A stretch of 64,000 nucleotides of DNA from Rhodospirillaceae bacterium. Its GTDB lineage: Bacteria > Pseudomonadota > Alphaproteobacteria > Rhodospirillales > Rhodospirillaceae. The stretch spans positions 1-64,000 of the forward strand of contig JAQWQC010000028.1 of NCBI GenBank assembly GCA_029245025.1, given 5' to 3'. The position numbers were made by a program, and so were the translations under genes. Position 1 is the stretch's first letter; every line of letters starts with the position of its first letter. The notes under the pieces were generated by a model. The model was not told the DNA's origin, ran no database searches, and was given only the letters and a program-made list of their open reading frames with translations. Positions 35,803 through 45,033 of this stretch are shown here, piece by piece.

Positions 35803-36702
35803 ATGACGGATCAGACTGTAACTCGGCGAGCAGCGGTTGTGGCCTTGGCTGGAGGCGCGGCAGCGACTGCTGCAACTCAAAGCAAAGCAGCGACCCAGCC
35901 CCTCGATCTCAATGACCCTGCAGGAAACTTAGAAGGCTATATCAAGGCCCGGGCTGATACGGCGGGTGGTGAAGTGATCTTCTGGTCACGGGGGATGATT
36001 CATAGCCACATTCCAAACCGCAAACCGCGGGCATTGTTTGGCACTGAAGCTCTAACAATTAGTCGGGTGGAGCGCACCGATTACGGCTTTGCCTGGTACA
36101 ACCGCGAGGCGCTTTTTTACACAGATGCGGAAACAGGTGAGGTGATCAACGAATGGTACAACCCATTCATTGAACGCACCGTGCCTGTGTTTCATCTACG
36201 CAACCCTTACGTCAATTCGCCTTATCGTGTGCAAGGCGAAAACGGTCCATGGCACTACAATTTTCATGCCATCGGAGATGACGTGATGTTCTATCGCGAC
36301 TTGATGTTCTTTGGACCGAACCCGATGGATCGCGAAGAGTATCCGGCCTATGTCGGCAGCGACTTTTATCAGGGAGCGGGCTTGTATAATTTTGCCTGCA
36401 AGAAGTCGGACTTGGATAATCCCGACCTAACAAGCGCGCCCTGTATTTCTGTCTGGAATTCCGTGCGCCAGTGGTTTCCCTGGATGGAAATGGGGCAGTG
36501 GGAAGGTGGCATGGTTGCTGCAACTCGCGGCAGCAAACTGATGAATGGCAAGGCGGACATCAGGCCTCAGTTTCGAGAGTATCTGGAGAAGAACGATCCC
36601 GATTATTTGCGAGCGCCGCAGCAGGACGTCAACGCGCGGACGACCATGCTTGAAGAATTTAAGATTCACGTCGATGATAAGCGTCAGGGCGGTGGGTCGT
36701 AA
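35803..36702 (+). CDS. Tat-exported DUF1838-like protein
   Basis: A 299-residue protein with an N-terminal twin-arginine leader (TRRAAVVALAGGAAATAA, cleavage near residue 28). The mature domain is rich in aromatic residues: GEVIFWSRGMIHSHIPN, GFAWYNREALFYTDAETGEV and WHYNFHAIGDDVMFYRDLMFFGPNP. I assign it to the DUF1838 type from overall pattern; no catalytic motif is known to me. GGGAGG precedes the start. It may be co-transcribed with the oxidoreductase 35 bases upstream. Confidence 0.7.
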   Translation: MTDQTVTRRAAVVALAGGAAATAATQSKAATQPLDLNDPAGNLEGYIKARADTAGGEVIFWSRGMIHSHIPNRKPRALFGTEALTISRVERTDYGFAWYNREALFYTDAETGEVINEWYNPFIERTVPVFHLRNPYVNSPYRVQGENGPWHYNFHAIGDDVMFYRDLMFFGPNPMDREEYPAYVGSDFYQGAGLYNFACKKSDLDNPDLTSAPCISVWNSVRQWFPWMEMGQWEGGMVAATRGSKLMNGKADIRPQFREYLEKNDPDYLRAPQQDVNARTTMLEEFKIHVDDKRQGGGS

Positions 36703-36869
36703 GCCGTAAAAAATTTTTGGCGAATAGCGAGGAACGAGCCCATGCACCAAGGGGTTTAGAGGGCACCTTCGTTTGAATTCAGGCCCTTAGAAAATATACA
36801 AACGAGTATGGTTCAGCCGGCGCGTTGAACTCCCTGGTTTTATTGAGTCGGATCGTCTGGTGGAGTTTT

Positions 36870-37328
36870 TTACCCCGCCGCGCCCCAGGCAGCGATGACG
36901 ATGGTCAGCACGCCCAATACCAGATTAGTTGCTACGATTTTACGGACCTTCTGAAGCTGCTGTCCGGCTGTTTCGAAATCACGGGAATCAGCCGCGTATT
37001 TGAACACCCGGAATGGACCGTGATTGAGATAGAAAAACAGTCCGGTCATAACCAGGGCGATGGTGAACATGGTGTCCACGTGGATACCCGCTGCGCCGAA
37101 GCCTGACAGCACGAAGAACATCATGTAAATGCCCGTTGCCCACAGCACGACAACGGTGCCCAAGACCCAGCGAAGGAAGATTTGCAATGTGCGACGCCAC
37201 AGGGGCAGCGCATCTTCCGGATTGAGCCCTGCCATAGATGGCCTCAGTGCCATATAGGCGAAGAACATACCTCCAACCCAGACAACAGAAGCGAGGGTAT
37301 GGAGGACGTTTGAGAGGTTCCAGAGCAT
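36870..37328 (-). CDS. CopD-family integral membrane protein
   Basis: A 152-residue membrane protein with four predicted helices (about 5-27, 50-72, 80-100, 130-150). The opening LHTLASVVWVGGMFFAYMALRP with its His residue, and the later FYLNHGPF, match short CopD-like proteins. Copper transport is the name given to the family but is not proven for the short forms. The spacer on the right (37329-37482) is divergent with the next gene. Confidence 0.8.
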   Translation of the reverse strand: MLWNLSNVLHTLASVVWVGGMFFAYMALRPSMAGLNPEDALPLWRRTLQIFLRWVLGTVVVLWATGIYMMFFVLSGFGAAGIHVDTMFTIALVMTGLFFYLNHGPFRVFKYAADSRDFETAGQQLQKVRKIVATNLVLGVLTIVIAAWGAAG

Positions 37329-37482
37329 GGCAGTGTTCCTTGTGCAAATGAGTTTTGTTTTTAGGCCCGCTGGGGCCGGTCGGCAAGAGAGCCAGCGTAG
37401 GAATTAAAGGCACATTTGAGGGCCAATAAAGCTATGTCTAGGAATATCAATTTGGTCGAGCACGTCAGACAAGGAGTGCGCT

Positions 37483-38013
37483 ATGCGTTCATTGGTAATC
37501 GCGGCAATTTTTGGATTAGGTATTATTACACCAGCCACGGCGACAGAAATTCGTTGCGACGGCAACGAGGAGAACCTCAATGCCTACCTGGCCTTGTTCG
37601 ATGTGCTGTTTAAACAACGTGACGGAAGCCGGGCAGGGGAATTCTACGCTGAGGGATTTCTCAGCAATAACAGCGATGCGGGTGGTGCAGAGCAAACCAG
37701 AGGCAGCGCCGCCCAATTGGAGCGTATGTTCAGTGCTTCAAAAGTGGCCTCTCCGGACCGTCAAATCCGGAATGATTTGATTATTTGCTCAGATGACATG
37801 GTGTCTACCCGGATGACTGTCTGGGGCACGCAATCCGGGATTATGATGGGCAACCCGGCAACGGGCCGCCCGTTCAAATTCACAGCCATGGATATCTTCC
37901 GATTTAAGGACGGCATGGTGGTTGAACGCTGGGGGGAATCAGACACCATCATCCTCATTCGCCAACTGGGATTGGATGTGGATCTTTCACACCAGCCTCT
38001 CACTACAAAATAG
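37483..38013 (+). CDS. Exported SnoaL-like/ester-cyclase-type protein
   Basis: A 176-residue protein with a Sec signal peptide (MRSLVIAAIFGLGIITPATA, cleaved near residue 20) and a single SnoaL/NTF2-like domain. Recognisable parts are LNAYLALFDVLFKQRDGSRAGEFYAEGF and FTAMDIFRFKDGMVVERWGESD, typical of this superfamily. The fold accommodates many small-molecule chemistries and non-enzymatic roles, so function is unknown. AAGGAG lies about ten bases before the start. Confidence 0.75.
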   Translation: MRSLVIAAIFGLGIITPATATEIRCDGNEENLNAYLALFDVLFKQRDGSRAGEFYAEGFLSNNSDAGGAEQTRGSAAQLERMFSASKVASPDRQIRNDLIICSDDMVSTRMTVWGTQSGIMMGNPATGRPFKFTAMDIFRFKDGMVVERWGESDTIILIRQLGLDVDLSHQPLTTK

Positions 38014-38144
38014 CATGGTATGTAATAGGGCTGCCAATCGGCCTTACCGATATGGCATTGGTTTAGGACTGGGGTGCGGTCGAACCGCTAGGATCATTTA
38101 TCCATTAAAAACAATGCGATATGAATCACTTCTTACAAGATTTT

Positions 38145-39404
38145 TTAACCGCTAAAGCGGTCTAGGCCTAATCCTTCGAGATCGATGTCAGGGGTTCGAC
38201 CAGATATGAGGTCAGCGACGGCTTGTCCTGATCCACAGGCCATAGTCCAACCCAAGGTCCCATGGCCGGTGTTGAGAAATAGATTGTCAAAAGGCGTTGC
38301 CCCAATAATCGGCACCGAATCAGGCGTGGCTGGGCGTAACCCACACCACGGCTCAATGCGACTATAGTCTGCCGCATTTGGAAATAACGACCGCGTGGCC
38401 GCGACAATCGGTGATAGACGCACCGGATCAAGCGTGCGGTTCCATCCCGCTAGTTCCGCCGTTCCCGCTGCCCGAAGTTGGTCGTTCAGGCGGGTGATGA
38501 CAACGAATTTGCTTTCGTCGGTAATACTCCGCTGAGGTGCCGCGTCACACGAGGTAATCGGGCTGGTCATCGAGTACCCCTTGGCGGGGTAGATTGGGAT
38601 ATCCAAACCCAAAGGCCTTAACAATCGCGGTGTTTCGCTGGCCAGGCATACGACATAGGCATCGGCGTCGATGATGCCCTGGTCGGTGGCGATGCCGGTG
38701 ATCTCTCGATTGCCGGTGATAAATGCTCGAATTGATGTGCTGAACCTGAAAGTGACAGCCTTGTACTGAGCTATCTTAGCTAAAGTTTCAGAAAACAGGT
38801 GGGCATCCCCGGTTTCATCCTCCGGGCTCAACACGCCGCCAACCAATGGACCCTCGGCGTCGGCGAGGGCAGGTTCCTCGGCCAGCAAAGCATCGCGATC
38901 AAGACAGACCTGTGACAGGCCGTAATCACCCAGTTTGTTGGCCGTAGTAAATCCCGCGTCTAACGCATTGTGATCTCGAAAGACATAGAGCAGACCGCCG
39001 GTTGTCTGGTTGTATTGCAGGCCTTCCCGCTGGCGCCACGCCCGTAATACGCCCCGGCTATAATTGGCAACCCGTAACGCTTTTTCAAAGTTCGACGCCG
39101 CATGGCGTGAGGTGCAATTGGCCAGGAAACGCAAACCCCAGCGCCATAAGGCAGGATCCCACCGCAAAGGTTTGATCAAAAGCGGTGCATCGGCTTGAAA
39201 CATCCACTTGAAAGCTTGAAAGGGGACATGGGGCGCCGCCCAGGGGGTAGTGTGGGTGGCTGATATCTGGCCGCCATTTGCGAAGCTGGTTTCCTGCGCA
39301 ACGGATTGTTGACGGTCAATGACGACGACCTCATGGCCTAGCATGCTCAGCGCATGGGCTGTCGATACACCAATGACACCGGCTCCGAGGACCGCGACTT
39401 TCAT
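38145..39404 (-). CDS. dadA: D-amino acid dehydrogenase (FAD-dependent, DadA family)
   Basis: A 419-residue FAD oxidoreductase. The dinucleotide motif VAVLGAGVIGVSTAHALSMLG is at the N-terminus, and DadA features follow: ETSFANGGQISATHTTPWAAP and the C-terminal GLRPATPDSVPIIGATPFDNLFLNTGHGTLGWTMACGSG. It deaminates D-amino acids to keto acids and passes electrons to the respiratory chain. No alanine racemase is adjacent. It is divergent from nnr. Confidence 0.9.
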   Translation of the reverse strand: MKVAVLGAGVIGVSTAHALSMLGHEVVVIDRQQSVAQETSFANGGQISATHTTPWAAPHVPFQAFKWMFQADAPLLIKPLRWDPALWRWGLRFLANCTSRHAASNFEKALRVANYSRGVLRAWRQREGLQYNQTTGGLLYVFRDHNALDAGFTTANKLGDYGLSQVCLDRDALLAEEPALADAEGPLVGGVLSPEDETGDAHLFSETLAKIAQYKAVTFRFSTSIRAFITGNREITGIATDQGIIDADAYVVCLASETPRLLRPLGLDIPIYPAKGYSMTSPITSCDAAPQRSITDESKFVVITRLNDQLRAAGTAELAGWNRTLDPVRLSPIVAATRSLFPNAADYSRIEPWCGLRPATPDSVPIIGATPFDNLFLNTGHGTLGWTMACGSGQAVADLISGRTPDIDLEGLGLDRFSG

Positions 39405-39551
39405 CGGGTTGGCCCTCGAAGGTATAGGTTTGGGCTATGTTTAGGGCACGCTATCATTAGCGCGGTATATAGACGATCGCTGCGGCGGACACCATCGCTC
39501 AAGCCGCATATCTGCTCATCCATGAACAAAAACATAGGAAGCTATTAATAA

Positions 39552-41045
39552 ATGGGCGACGGGTTGGATATTCAGGGTCATTCGGTATTGACAACGGCGC
39601 AGATGTACAGGGCTGATCAGGCTGCTGAGCAATGTGGCATACCCAGTTTATCCCTCATGGAAGCGGCGGGGTTTCAGGTGGACCGGGCCATACGGCAGCG
39701 TTGGCCCAGGTGCCGGACCGTGGTGCTTTGCGGACCCGGTAACAATGGCGGGGATGGGTTTGTCATCGCGCGGCTGCTGCGCAAAGCCGGGTGGCCGGTG
39801 CGCCTCGGGCTGTTAGGGGATGCTTCAACGTTAGTAGGCGACTCTGCGGTCAACGCTGAACGGTGGCAAGCCATCGGTGGCAAGATTGAGGGGCTGACCG
39901 AAGACCTCTCTGATTGGGGGCGGCTCGTCGTCGATGCGCTGTTTGGTGCGGGTTTATCTCGACCGCTCGACGGGGCGGCTGCCACAGTCATAAAGGCTCT
40001 AAGGCAGAGCCAAACGCCCTGTATCGCAGTTGATATTCCGAGTGGTGTATCTGGCGATACCGGCGCGGTTGTCGGCGGCATCGAGGCGGCGGCTCTGTCA
40101 TGTGCGCTTACAGTCACGTTTTTTCGGCCAAAGCCAGGTCATATCATGCTGCCAGGCCGCGATTTATGCGGCGAATTGGTCGTCGCTGACATTGGGATTC
40201 CGGGGCATGTGCTGGGCGATCTCAAACCTGACATCGTGGTCAACGGCCCAGGCCCTTGGCGATTGCCAGAGCCGCTAGGATCAGAAGACCACAAGTACAA
40301 GCGAGGTCTGGCTCTGGTGTATGGCAGCGTCAAGATGAGCGGCGCCGCAAGTCTCGCCTCAGCATCAGCTCGGCGTGTGGGGGCAGGGTTGGTCAAAGTT
40401 TGTGCGCCAAAGGAGGCAAGGCCGCTGTACCTGGAAGAGGCGCCCGGTCTGATGTTTGAGGCCGTTACAGACTCAAGGTCTTTGGCAGATCAGCGGGCCT
40501 CGTCGGTGCTCATTGGGCCTGGGTTTGGTGTTGGCGAAGGCACCATGGCGTCGGTAGTCGGGCTTTTGTCTGGCGGGAGATCAATCGTACTTGATGCCGA
40601 TGCGCTCACTAGCTTTTCAGAAGAGGCTGAAACGCTGTTTTCAGCAATTAAGTCCAGTGGTCAGGATGTGGTGCTAACCCCACACGAGGGTGAGTTTGCT
40701 CGCTTATTTGGCAAGAACGAGGAGGTCGACAAGCTGACCCGAGCTCGCACCGCCGCAAAGAAAAGCGGAGCCGTGGTTGTATTCAAGGGTAGTGATACGG
40801 TGATTGCCGCCCCCGACGACAGAGCCGCCATGTCGGTCAATGCGCCGCCGTGGCTGGCAACCGCTGGCTCTGGCGATGTTCTAGCCGGGCTGATCTGCGG
40901 ATTATTGGCTCAAGGGCTAACGGCTTGGGAGGCAGGCTGTGCGGGAGTTTGGCTGCATGGAGAAGCGGCCCAACAGGTGGGGCCAGGCCTGATTGCAGAA
41001 GATTTGGTCGATGCAATCCCTGAAGTGCTGGAAAACGCCTGGTAA
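39552..41045 (+). CDS. nnr: Bifunctional NAD(P)H-hydrate epimerase/dehydratase Nnr
   Basis: Repairs hydrated NAD(P)H. The 497 residues hold an N-terminal epimerase (YjeF_N, about 1-215) with CGPGNNGGDGFVIARLL, and a C-terminal ribokinase-like dehydratase (about 230-490) with LTPHEGEFARLFG and ATAGSGDVLAGLICGLLAQG. It has an AGGAAG ribosome site. A GC-rich hairpin (GGCGGC/GCCGCC, 41105-41119) lies between it and tRNA-Leu. Confidence 0.95.
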   Translation: MGDGLDIQGHSVLTTAQMYRADQAAEQCGIPSLSLMEAAGFQVDRAIRQRWPRCRTVVLCGPGNNGGDGFVIARLLRKAGWPVRLGLLGDASTLVGDSAVNAERWQAIGGKIEGLTEDLSDWGRLVVDALFGAGLSRPLDGAAATVIKALRQSQTPCIAVDIPSGVSGDTGAVVGGIEAAALSCALTVTFFRPKPGHIMLPGRDLCGELVVADIGIPGHVLGDLKPDIVVNGPGPWRLPEPLGSEDHKYKRGLALVYGSVKMSGAASLASASARRVGAGLVKVCAPKEARPLYLEEAPGLMFEAVTDSRSLADQRASSVLIGPGFGVGEGTMASVVGLLSGGRSIVLDADALTSFSEEAETLFSAIKSSGQDVVLTPHEGEFARLFGKNEEVDKLTRARTAAKKSGAVVVFKGSDTVIAAPDDRAAMSVNAPPWLATAGSGDVLAGLICGLLAQGLTAWEAGCAGVWLHGEAAQQVGPGLIAEDLVDAIPEVLENAW

Positions 41046-41104
41046 GATAATGCCCGATGGCTTCGGTTGGGTGTTGCCTATTGGCCGTTGGGCCATTAAA
41101 CGAA

Positions 41105-41119
41105 GGCGGCGTTGCCGCC
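41105..41119 (+). terminator. GC-rich hairpin between nnr and tRNA-Leu
   Basis: GGCGGC (41105-41110) pairs with GCCGCC (41114-41119) across a GTT loop, followed by GTCTT. The T-run is weak, so termination of nnr here is possible but not certain. Confidence 0.35.
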
Positions 41120-41133
41120 GTCTTGGCCGGTAA

Positions 41134-41220
41134 GCGGGTGTGGCGGAATTGGTAGACGCGCCAGGTTTAGGTCCTGGTGACTGCAAAGTCGTGGGGGTTC
41201 AAGTCCCTTCACCCGCACCA
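41134..41220 (+). tRNA. tRNA-Leu(UAG)
   Basis: An 87-base cloverleaf including the encoded CCA. The acceptor GCGGGTG pairs with CACCCGC. The anticodon stem CCAGG/CCTGG (41161-41165, 41173-41177) encloses loop TTTAGGT, giving anticodon UAG at 41168-41170. A long variable arm marks it as a class II leucine tRNA, and the T-loop GGTTCAAGTCC is standard. It lies 118 bases before tig. Confidence 0.97.
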
Positions 41221-41338
41221 TCCGGTCTGTCGAGGCGAAGAATTTGGGCACAAGTGCGCGACCACGCGCAAAACAGTTTTGGGACGGAGACGTCGAATAA
41301 TCAGTGGCGCGAATAAGCGGCCACCTAAGGGTAAAAAG

Positions 41339-42694
41339 ATGCAGATTACTGAGAAAAGCTCTGAAGGCTTAAAGCGCGAACTTAGCGTCGTCATTGGTGC
41401 GCAAGAGATCGAAGGCAAGATTACCGATCGCCTTACCGAAGTGGGCAAACAAGTGCGGCTGCCAGGCTTCCGGCCAGGCAAAGTTCCCATGAACCTGCTC
41501 AGAAAGCGGTTTGGGGAGTCTGTGCGTGGAGAAGTTGTCGAAACCGCAATTCAGGAATCGACCCAGAAAGCGATCGAAGAGAAAGAGCTCAAGCCGGCGG
41601 TTCAGCCGAAGATTGATCTGGTCTCCTTTGAAGCTGGAGAAGATCTGGAATTCTCGATCGCAGTAGAACTCCTTCCTGAAATTGAAGTGACTGATTTGTC
41701 GTCCTTCAAGATCGAGAAATTGGTCGCCACAGCGGGTGATAAAGAGGTTGATGAAACCATCTCTAAGATGGCGGAAAACAACAAGAAATCGGCTCCGCTC
41801 AAAGATAAGCGCCCGGCGGCTATGGCCGATGTGGTTGTCATTGATTTCGTTGGCAGTGTTGACGGCGAAGAGTTCGAAGGCGGCAAAGCTGACGACTTCC
41901 AACTGGAACTTGGTTCGAACCGGTTTATTCCGGGTTTTGAAGAGCAGGTGGTTGGAATGGAAATCGATGACGAGAAAGACATCGAAGTGACGTTCCCTGA
42001 GGACTATCATAGCAGTGATCTCGCCGGAAAACCGGCGGCCTTTAACGTCACTCTCAAGGGGATTGAAGCCCTTGAAGCCCCAGCGATCGACGAAGATTTT
42101 GCCAAAACCATGGGTTTTGATGACCTGGCTGCTTTGAAAGACGCCGTAAAGGGCCAGATTGAGCAGGACTACACGTACCTGTCGCGGATGAAGACCAAAC
42201 GCGAATTGCTAGACCATTTGTCTGGCAGCCATGATTTCGAAGTCCCGCCAGCGATGCTGGACACAGAGTTCGACACCATTTGGAAGCAAGTGGAGCAGGC
42301 GAAAGAAGGCAACCAGCTCGATCCGGACGACGAAGGCAAAAGTGACGATGAACTGCGGGCAGACTATCGCAAGATTGCGGAACGTCGCGTACGTCTTGGC
42401 TTGCTGCTCTCTGAAGTTGGGCAAAAGAATAACCTGACAGTGGCGCCAGAAGAGTTATCCCAGGCTATTGGCCGAGAAGCGTCTCGTTTTCCGGGCCAGG
42501 AAGAGGCTGTGGTCAGCTATTATCAAAACAATCCGCAGGCCATTGAGCAGGTTCGAGCACCGCTATTTGAGGATAAGGTCATTGACTTCCTCCTGGAGCT
42601 TGCCCAAGTGACAGAAAAGACAGTTACACCTGAAGAATTGGTTGAATTGACCGGAGCAACTGAAACAGATGGACCGATTCCTAACGCCAACTAG
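41339..42694 (+). CDS. tig: Trigger factor (ribosome-associated chaperone and peptidyl-prolyl isomerase)
   Basis: Binds the ribosome exit site and helps nascent chains fold. ATG 41339 has AAGGG upstream and opens MQITEKSSEGLKRELSVVIG; an in-frame start at 41177 is rejected because it lies inside tRNA-Leu. The 451 residues show the ribosome-binding signature LPGFRPGKVPMNLLRKRFG, the FKBP-like domain (about 150-250) and an acidic C-terminal chaperone domain. It heads the tig-clpP-clpX-lon run. Confidence 0.97.
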   Translation: MQITEKSSEGLKRELSVVIGAQEIEGKITDRLTEVGKQVRLPGFRPGKVPMNLLRKRFGESVRGEVVETAIQESTQKAIEEKELKPAVQPKIDLVSFEAGEDLEFSIAVELLPEIEVTDLSSFKIEKLVATAGDKEVDETISKMAENNKKSAPLKDKRPAAMADVVVIDFVGSVDGEEFEGGKADDFQLELGSNRFIPGFEEQVVGMEIDDEKDIEVTFPEDYHSSDLAGKPAAFNVTLKGIEALEAPAIDEDFAKTMGFDDLAALKDAVKGQIEQDYTYLSRMKTKRELLDHLSGSHDFEVPPAMLDTEFDTIWKQVEQAKEGNQLDPDDEGKSDDELRADYRKIAERRVRLGLLLSEVGQKNNLTVAPEELSQAIGREASRFPGQEEAVVSYYQNNPQAIEQVRAPLFEDKVIDFLLELAQVTEKTVTPEELVELTGATETDGPIPNAN

Positions 42695-42746
42695 GGCAAA
42701 TTGGTTGGGTGCGCAGAGTTAACCTGAGAGAGTCACGAGAGATTTT

Positions 42747-43397
42747 ATGGAAGATCGCGATCCGATAGAGGTGTTCAACAATACGCTTGTGCCCATGGTG
42801 GTTGAACAGACCAACCGTGGGGAACGGTCGTATGACATCTTTTCGCGCTTGCTTAAGGAACGCATCATTTTCCTGACGGGTCAGGTCAATGATCAGGTTT
42901 CAGCGTTGATCTGCGCTCAGCTGTTGTTTCTCGAGTCAGAAAATCCAAACAAGGATATCGCGTTCTACATCAATTCGCCGGGTGGCGTCGTGACGTCGGG
43001 ATTGGCGATCTATGACACCATGAAGTACATCCGGCCCTCTGTATCAACTGTTTGTACGGGGCAGGCGGCGTCTATGGGGTCCTTGCTCTTGGCTGGCGGT
43101 GAGGCCGAAAAACGCTACGCGCTGCCAAATGCGCGGATCATGATCCATCAGCCGTCTGGCGGTTTTCAGGGGCAAGCAGCGGATATAGAAATCCAAGCCC
43201 GGGAGATTCTGGCGCTTCGTACGCGGCTCAACCAAATCTATGTTGACCATACCGGGCAAACCATGAAAGCCATCGAAAAAGCGATGGATCGCGACAATTA
43301 CATGACCTCTGAAGAGGCCAAAGACTTTGGTATCATCGATAATGTAGTTAAAGAACGGCCCAAGCCTGAAAAAGCAGATGGCGATGATGAGGACTAA
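42747..43397 (+). CDS. clpP: ATP-dependent Clp protease proteolytic subunit ClpP
   Basis: Serine peptidase that forms the two-ring chamber fed by ClpX or ClpA. The 216 residues include the catalytic Ser in [14 protein letters not shown], His in [13 protein letters not shown] and Asp in [11 protein letters not shown]. The acidic tail is normal. It starts 52 bases after tig and 203 bases before clpX. Confidence 0.98.
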   Translation: MEDRDPIEVFNNTLVPMVVEQTNRGERSYDIFSRLLKERIIFLTGQVNDQVSALICAQLLFLESENPNKDIAFYINSPGGVVTSGLAIYDTMKYIRPSVSTVCTGQAASMGSLLLAGGEAEKRYALPNARIMIHQPSGGFQGQAADIEIQAREILALRTRLNQIYVDHTGQTMKAIEKAMDRDNYMTSEEAKDFGIIDNVVKERPKPEKADGDDED

Positions 43398-43431
43398 AAG
43401 CACTAGTTGTAGGTCTGATTTATAGATCTCA

Positions 43432-43448
43432 GCACCTTTTTAAGGTGC
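43432..43448 (+). repeat. Perfect hairpin in the clpP-clpX spacer
   Basis: GCACCTT (43432-43438) and AAGGTGC (43442-43448) form a 7-bp stem with a three-base loop. No T-run follows, so this is more likely an RNA-stabilising or processing element after clpP than a full terminator. Confidence 0.4.
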
Positions 43449-43600
43449 CAAGCCCATCTCGGCAGTATGGCATTAACCGTATTTACAAAGTTTTGTCGTT
43501 GTATTGTCCGGAAACCCTCGTTTAACATCTGGCCAACGCAAGATATAGTGGCCAATCTTATGCCCACATACAGTATGGGTTTGGCGCACGGAGAGATCGA

Positions 43601-44866
43601 ATGACCAAGCCGTCCAATGGCGATTCAAAAAATACCCTATACTGTTCTTTCTGTGGAAAGAGTCAGCACGAGGTGCGCAAGCTGATTGCCGGTCCAACGG
43701 TATTCATATGTGATGAATGCGTTGAACTGTGCATGGACATCATTCGTGAAGAGAATAAGACCAACCTGGTCAAATCTCGTGAAGGTGTGCCTACGCCGCA
43801 AGACATTCTGACGGTGTTGGATGACTACGTGATCGGCCAAGCGCATGCCAAGCGCGTTCTTTCGGTTGCGGTCCACAATCACTACAAGCGATTGGGGTCG
43901 AATGCCAAAAACGCCGAAGTCGAAATTGCAAAATCTAATATTCTTCTGATCGGTCCGACCGGTTGCGGCAAAACGCTGCTCGCTCAGACATTGGCGCGTA
44001 TTTTGGACGTCCCGTTCACCATGGCAGATGCAACGACGCTCACCGAAGCTGGGTATGTCGGTGAAGATGTCGAGAACATTATTCTAAAGTTGCTGCAGGC
44101 GGCTGACTATAATGTTGAGCGCGCGCAACGAGGCATCGTCTACATTGATGAGATCGATAAAATCAGCCGCAAGTCTGATAATCCATCGATCACGCGGGAT
44201 GTGTCCGGAGAGGGCGTTCAGCAAGCGCTGCTCAAGATTATGGAAGGCACGATTGCCTCTGTGCCGCCACAAGGTGGTCGTAAACATCCGCAACAAGAGT
44301 TCTTGCAGGTCGACACCACAAATATCTTATTCATCTGCGGCGGTGCGTTTGCCGGATTGGATAAGATCATTTCGAGGCGTGGGAAGGGAACGTCGATCGG
44401 CTTTGGCGCTGACGTGCGGACCTCTGATGATCGCCAGACCGGACAAATTTTACGAGAGATCGAACCAGAAGACCTACTGAAGTATGGCCTAATACCAGAG
44501 TTTGTTGGACGGGTGCCTGTGCTTGCGACCCTGGAAGATCTCGACGACGCTGCGTTGATTGAAATTCTGACTAAACCAAAGAATGCTCTGGTTAAACAGT
44601 ATCAGCGCCTATTCGATATGGAGGACGTCAGTCTTGGCTTTACCGATGACGCATTGGGAGTCATCGCGAAAAAAGCGATTGCGCGGAAGACAGGTGCACG
44701 TGGGTTGCGTTCGATTCTGGAAGGCATCTTGCTCGATACGATGTTTGATCTGCCAAGCTTAGATGGCGTCGAAGAAATAGTTGTGAACGGTGAAGTCACA
44801 GAAGGTCGGGCTAAGCCGCTCTATATCTATGCTGACCGCCGCGAAGATCTGGGAACACCCGCCTAG
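43601..44866 (+). CDS. clpX: ATP-dependent Clp protease unfoldase ClpX
   Basis: AAA+ unfoldase that selects substrates for ClpP; in alphaproteobacteria it is central to cell-cycle proteolysis. The N-terminal zinc-binding domain has [11 protein letters not shown] and CDECVELC. Walker A is [12 protein letters not shown], Walker B is VYIDEIDKI, and the pore loop GYVGEDVE follows the standard order. The 421-residue length is normal. GGAGAG precedes the start. Confidence 0.98.
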   Translation: MTKPSNGDSKNTLYCSFCGKSQHEVRKLIAGPTVFICDECVELCMDIIREENKTNLVKSREGVPTPQDILTVLDDYVIGQAHAKRVLSVAVHNHYKRLGSNAKNAEVEIAKSNILLIGPTGCGKTLLAQTLARILDVPFTMADATTLTEAGYVGEDVENIILKLLQAADYNVERAQRGIVYIDEIDKISRKSDNPSITRDVSGEGVQQALLKIMEGTIASVPPQGGRKHPQQEFLQVDTTNILFICGGAFAGLDKIISRRGKGTSIGFGADVRTSDDRQTGQILREIEPEDLLKYGLIPEFVGRVPVLATLEDLDDAALIEILTKPKNALVKQYQRLFDMEDVSLGFTDDALGVIAKKAIARKTGARGLRSILEGILLDTMFDLPSLDGVEEIVVNGEVTEGRAKPLYIYADRREDLGTPA

Positions 44867-44924
44867 CAAAGGCATGGAGCCTGATTGCGCTGGGCGCGTC
44901 GGCTTCCTAAATAGAACTTAAGCG

Positions 44925-44946
44925 CCGGCAACCATAATCTTGCCGG
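44925..44946 (+). repeat. Inverted repeat between clpX and lon
   Basis: CCGGCAA (44925-44931) and TTGCCGG (44940-44946) make a 7-bp stem with an eight-base loop, about 60 bases after clpX. No T-run follows. It may be a weak terminator, a processing site or an operator. Confidence 0.35.
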
Positions 44947-45033
44947 GTGAGTTAATAGAATGAATTGAAGTGGCTGAGTAACAGCTGCAGGTGATTGCCA
45001 AAAATAGGGCACACCACAAAGCGAGGGTTTCAC

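Noticed and set aside
41177-41338. Longer trigger factor start
   Set aside because: The extra part would be translated from tRNA-Leu; the family N-terminus and a ribosome site mark ATG 41339.
41369-42010. 213-codon antisense frame opposite tig
   Set aside because: Mirror of codon bias in a real gene; the composition is not protein-like and no start signal is visible.
43467-43604. A 45-codon upstream ORF whose stop overlaps the clpX ATG
   Set aside because: No ribosome site and no protein-like pattern; an open frame this short is expected by chance. Kept only as a note because of the TGA/ATG overlap.
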